Source of the DNA: Cymodocea nodosa
Taxonomy: Eukaryota > Streptophyta > Magnoliopsida > Alismatales > Cymodoceaceae
Direction: 5' to 3'
NCBI GenBank assembly: GCA_036874045.1
Contig: JAZBRI010000008.1
Span: 6,153,001 to 6,217,000, forward strand
Length of the DNA: 64,000 bases
Each line of letters starts with the position of its first letter. Within the stretch, counting starts at the first letter, position 1. This document shows positions 60,111-64,000 of this stretch, piece after piece. A model generated the notes under the pieces. That model was given only the letters and a program-made list of their open reading frames with translations. It was not told the DNA's origin and made no database searches. A program made the position numbers and the translations under genes.

Positions 60111-62470
60111 ATAAATGATTCACCAAATCTTAAGGTTGCCTAGTTTTTCTAGAGCTTATCTTTAAAATGGATTAACGGTATTCATATTAGATATCCATTG
60201 TGTGTACACTTAAGATAGCGAAAAATAGACCATTTTTTAGGATTACCGTTAGAAGTTTAATGTTGCTTTGATAATGTCACTCTTGAGGAAAGGGTTAGAG
60301 TATGCAAAAGTTTTAACATAAGTTTTCCTTTTAAGGCAATAGAATAATTTCTAAGATTAAGGATGCTAAGACCACTATTTAGACCTAATTTTATACCTCT
60401 AATTAAGCTTAAATGTTGAGAAATGGAATGCAATTAGGGTTTATTTCGTTTAATTAAGCATAGTTGTGCATTATTTCAAAATATAATGAAAAATGATTTA
60501 AACTAGGGTTCATGTTTATATTCCTTTTCTTTAATCTATTATTTCATGAATAATTGAATTGCAAGTTAGTCTTTTAAATTTAATTTCCCCATATGCAACT
60601 TACTTAGAAGTCATATGCATTTCTTATTATGTAAAAAAGAAGTTATATAGTTTTTCCTAGGTTGCATGATGACATGGCACAGTGCCACATCACTAGCTGA
60701 TGTGCCTACCACGTAGGAGTGAGAGTGTCAAGTCATCTTATCATTATTTTAATGCAACTTCATTTATAAGGTAACATACCTAGGTTTTTGTGCCATCCAA
60801 TCTAGCTATAGTGGACTCTCGATAGCTACTGTGCAGATGCGTAGTCGAAGGACCTGACTTGTCGTCACTTGTCGAATGGTTTGGGAGCTCGTTGGGTGAG
60901 TCGATGAAACTACAAGCGTCGATCACCTCATTGCTCAATCGCTTGTTGCTGGATAGTCGGAGGACGAAGCAGCCATCGTGCGGTCATTAGGACAGACGAC
61001 ACTGAGGTGTGGGTAGAGAAGCTTGGGGCCAATAATTCATTGGTAGAGTGGAAAGAATTAGGAGACGAAGAATCCACTGGGAATGGCCCAATTCCGATAG
61101 TTTTGCAAGTGGATGACGTGGGGGATATCGTCAGCAGTGGTGACAGCACCGTCTGAGACGTCTGCGAGTGAGTCAGCAAGTGGTCAGTAGGCGTTGACGA
61201 ATGCGAGCAGGTGAAAGACGAGGCACCACGAGGAGCTCGTGAGGTGGACATTGTAGCAACCAAGGGTGATGTTTTTTTTATTCTAGATTTTTGTTTAGTT
61301 TTTTTTATTCTTGTTAATTTAGGTTTAAATGTTGTGAAACATCACTTTTTGGTGGATTAGGATTGAAAAAAAATATAAAGCTATTTTTGTAATGTTTAAT
61401 TCAATTTTAATACATTTTCTTTAATTAGTTCTTCCTTGTGCAAGCCCTAGGTTTGCACATTATGTTATCTGAATTTTTGTCTTTGATCTTTCTTGAATTC
61501 CACGTGATCTTAGGTGTGTGCTAATTGATTTAAATCTTCAGTTTGTGGTTTGAAAGTAAAAGTTTACATGAATTATGAACTTAGGTGTTCATTTATTTGT
61601 TGATTTTTACACCTAGCTACATATTTGCAAGTGGGAGATATGTTTTAATGCATGAATGATTATTATGTTGATTAATCCGAGATTTATAATGTTGCTCCCA
61701 CTCAATTGTGAAGGTTTGAATGTGTTTAAGGCTTTGATGAATTTATATGAATGCAATTATTTGATTGAAATAGGAGTGAATGCCCTAATTGAGTGAAATC
61801 ACTAAAAAGAAAGGTGCATCCTACTTAGTGATTGCTTATAATTCAACTCACATGTAACATTCAGACCTAAGTTAATAATTGAAATGAATTTTAAAGATTT
61901 TTACATGAAGTTTTGTGCATGAGTGCTAAGTGTGCACCATAATTGCATAAGTTGGCAAAACTTGATTTCTTGAGGCTAAGGATCTCGCTTTGAAGCCCTG
62001 ATTTCATTTTAGAATTTGAAGATCTTCTTATTCTTAACCTTCTTTAATCCCTGTGGAGATGACATGTGAATGCTTATCATTTGCTTCAAATGATCCGTGC
62101 GCTTGCGGTAATTGATCTTAGGCTTATACCCTAAGAAAAACTCAAACAACCGCCCGCCATAATGTTTCCACCTACAAATTCTAGTGGTGGGCAACATTTG
62201 GCTCCAAGGCATTGATAGTGTTAACCAAAGGGTTGCGAGTGACATCTCTAGCTAATAGCTATGATATTGGAATGAATGGCCCCATTGAAGGAAGTTAGGG
62301 CATTGAGCGCACGTGGAAGTTTTAAGTTCCACCCTTATAATTTGGTCTCCTTTGTATTTATGTGTAATGATTGTTGGCTCAAATGATCTCAAAATGATAA
62401 GAAGTGTGGACACTTGGGACATTGTCTCATATTCCTACAATTCAAAAATAAAATGTATAAGTATAATTTA
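60111..62470. other. Unclassified AT-rich region
   Basis: No supported gene. A GC-richer island at about 60800-61260 contains only short frames. Around 62030-62250 the words CCCTGTGGAGATGACATG and CTTAGGCTTATACCC resemble leader sequence of plant retroelements, but no LTR boundary could be set. Confidence 0.35.
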
Positions 62471-62480
62471 TGCATATTCT

Positions 62481-63030
62481 TAGGGTGTGTTTGTTCTATC
62501 CAGCTCCTAATTTCAACCCGTGCTAGGTGTTACAAATAGCTAGATTGAAAAGAAAACACATCTGCTCTTATATTTAGAATTGGAGCAGTGTGATAGCTCC
62601 AAGCTATCAGATAAGTCATATTTGAATATCGGTTGTAGTGGGTTTTTCTCATACCTCGTTTGAAAATCGATTCATTCTTATTTGTTTGTTTATTTATTTA
62701 TTATTATTATTTACTATATCATTATTAATAATATTATCTATTTTAATATATATATATATATATATTAGTAATAATATCTATTTTATTATTTCATACAATT
62801 TATAATATTATAATATCAATAAAATTAGTTTATAATATTTATTACAATACTTATTTACATTAAAAAATGACTAAAGGTCAAATTTGAAAATCTACATACA
62901 GTACTACTTACAACAAATAAACGCTACTCTTGGACTTTTACTTTTTTCTGTTGGAGTTGTCAAAAGTCAAGCACACCTATAGCATCGCTTCTGATTAAAG
63001 CTGTTCTATCGAAGTTAAAACAAACATAGT
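62481..63030. mobile_element. Candidate miniature inverted-repeat element
   Basis: One end reads AGGGTGTGTTTGTTCTATCC and the other AAACAAACATAGTC, an imperfect inverted match of about 10 of 14 bases, enclosing about 540 bp of AT-rich non-coding DNA. The GGGTGTGTTTG end is common in plant MITEs. No clear target duplication. Confidence 0.35.
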
Positions 63031-63399
63031 CTTCTTTAATGCAAGATATGATGTTGAAGTTGGGAGGTCCTATAGGCACCTCACTTTTGCGGTAATCTTG
63101 ATCCACATTTAAAGATAGAAAAGTAAACAAATCCTATAGACCCAAAGGACCACACCTCCTTTCTCCTCTCCCTAAGGAGATGCTATCTTCCTTATTGGGC
63201 ATAATAAAGACTTACATCCCTTTTTCATCTTTCTAAGAAGAGGAGCCTACCCTCTCTTACCTACAAATTCTATTTCAATCGACTAAACGCAAATTATGGG
63301 TCCCTTGTTAATTGCCTTTCCATAAAGATCACTTTCTAATTTGCTCCAAAACATTTGCAATTTTAGAAGCAAAGTGATGAACAAAGAGGTAAAAAATGA

Positions 63400-63620
63400 C
63401 AATAAGGGTGAGGGTTGCATAGATATGTTAATGGGTCAGGCCTATGGGCTCGTACGGATTGTGAGTTAGGTTTCGGCCTATAATTTTTATTTTTATTAAT
63501 TTTTAGGCCTAGTCCAGCTTGTAGGCTCGGCCTACATGAGCCCGAGCTCAAGTCGTGTTAGGCCTATAGGCTAGGCAAGTCCAACCTATAAAGTCGTGAG
63601 CTCAAGTCGTGCTTGTAGGC
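63400..63620. repeat. Unclassified repeat with GGCCTA/TAGGCC words
   Basis: Many short words AGGCCTA, TAGGCT and GAGCTCAAGTCGTG (exact at 63544-63557 and 63598-63611) in an island of higher GC between AT-rich flanks. It resembles the inner sequence of hAT-type non-autonomous elements, but no ends were found. Confidence 0.4.
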
Positions 63621-64000
63621 TGAATGTTACAAATTTTTATTTTATAAAAAATAAATACACTAAAATTTTAAATATAATTACGATTATATTTTAAATATAC
63701 TAAATACATGTACATTAATTAACATTTTTTCAAGTATCCATTCAAACACTTATTATTTTAAATTTTTTTTCACATTTATTTTTTAATCTAAGTATTTAAT
63801 TTTTTTTATTTTATGTTGGAAGTCTTTGGTTTTAGTTATTTTTTATTATATTTTTTAGTTATATATATATTTATTTATTTATATAACATTTATTCAAAAA
63901 AATATATATTAAAGTTGCAATAATATATATTTTAGTTATTGTTAAGATTGTTGTTTCTTTGGAGGAAGGTGAATAAAGAAGCTTAATAATCAATTTTATA
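63621..64000. other. AT-rich end of window
   Basis: Simple T/A-rich sequence, no feature seen. Confidence 0.5.

Noticed and set aside
60928-61263. Minus-strand frame of 111 codons
   Set aside because: Ser/Thr-rich low complexity with no domain and no homologue I recognise; it lies in a GC-richer island without other gene signals.
1-64000. tRNA, rRNA or microRNA genes
   Set aside because: No cloverleaf or rRNA sequence recognised; tRNA-like matches are only the short primer sites of retroelements.

Overview
This is a window of a plant nuclear genome, almost certainly an angiosperm. It is AT-rich, most of it is LTR-retrotransposon sequence of the Ty3/gypsy (Athila-like) and Ty1/copia types, there is a PIF/Harbinger DNA transposon, and one intact-looking host gene has GT-AG introns. 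GC-rich early exons in that gene weakly suggest a monocot. I see no prokaryotic or organellar genes, rRNA, tRNA or CRISPR array.

Layout. 1-1188: 3' end (RNase H plus part of the LTR) of a minus-strand copia element, here called F. It is broken by a plus-strand copia element B (5' LTR 1189-2136; coding 2174-3756, resuming at 22650-24740). B is itself split at 3756/22650 by an approximately 18.9 kb minus-strand Athila-like gypsy element A (3757-22649), whose gag is split by a solo LTR of the same family (17915-19768, perfect 5-bp duplication CATAA). From 24753 to 32384 lies a second, 3'-truncated minus-strand copy, C. 33103-34803 and 44182-44946 are a PIF/Harbinger transposon, interrupted inside a transposase intron by a plus-strand non-autonomous copy D (34830-44119). 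A second degraded Harbinger transposase tail sits at 45430-46187. A nearly intact minus-strand copia element E (47002-52271, 195-bp LTRs, target duplication GGTTT) follows. The host gene, a four-exon STP-type monosaccharide/H+ symporter of 515 residues, is at 53664-57418. From there to the end is a decayed gypsy gag-protease remnant and unclassified AT-rich DNA.

The A/C/D family is the most unusual content. It has a tRNA-Asp primer site, LTRs of 1.9-2.3 kb filled with short hairpins, and a zinc-knuckle gag segment fused to protease-RT-RNase H-integrase. Beyond the integrase, A carries an env-like region, a separate Athila-type capsid (Retrotrans_gag) reading frame and an F-box protein reading frame, then two polypurine tracts about 1.3 kb apart. 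D has lost gag-pol, the env-like region and the capsid frame by internal deletion, but its F-box-derived frame is still open over 306 codons. A hairpin motif with arms of the form CGGATAGTTA/TAACTATCCG fills the LTRs of this gypsy family and also the LTR of the unrelated copia element B.

All retroelement genes here are damaged. In B all twelve nonsense codons can be explained by C-to-T or G-to-A changes, as expected from deamination of methylated cytosine in silenced DNA. The STP gene is the only gene I expect to make a normal cellular protein.
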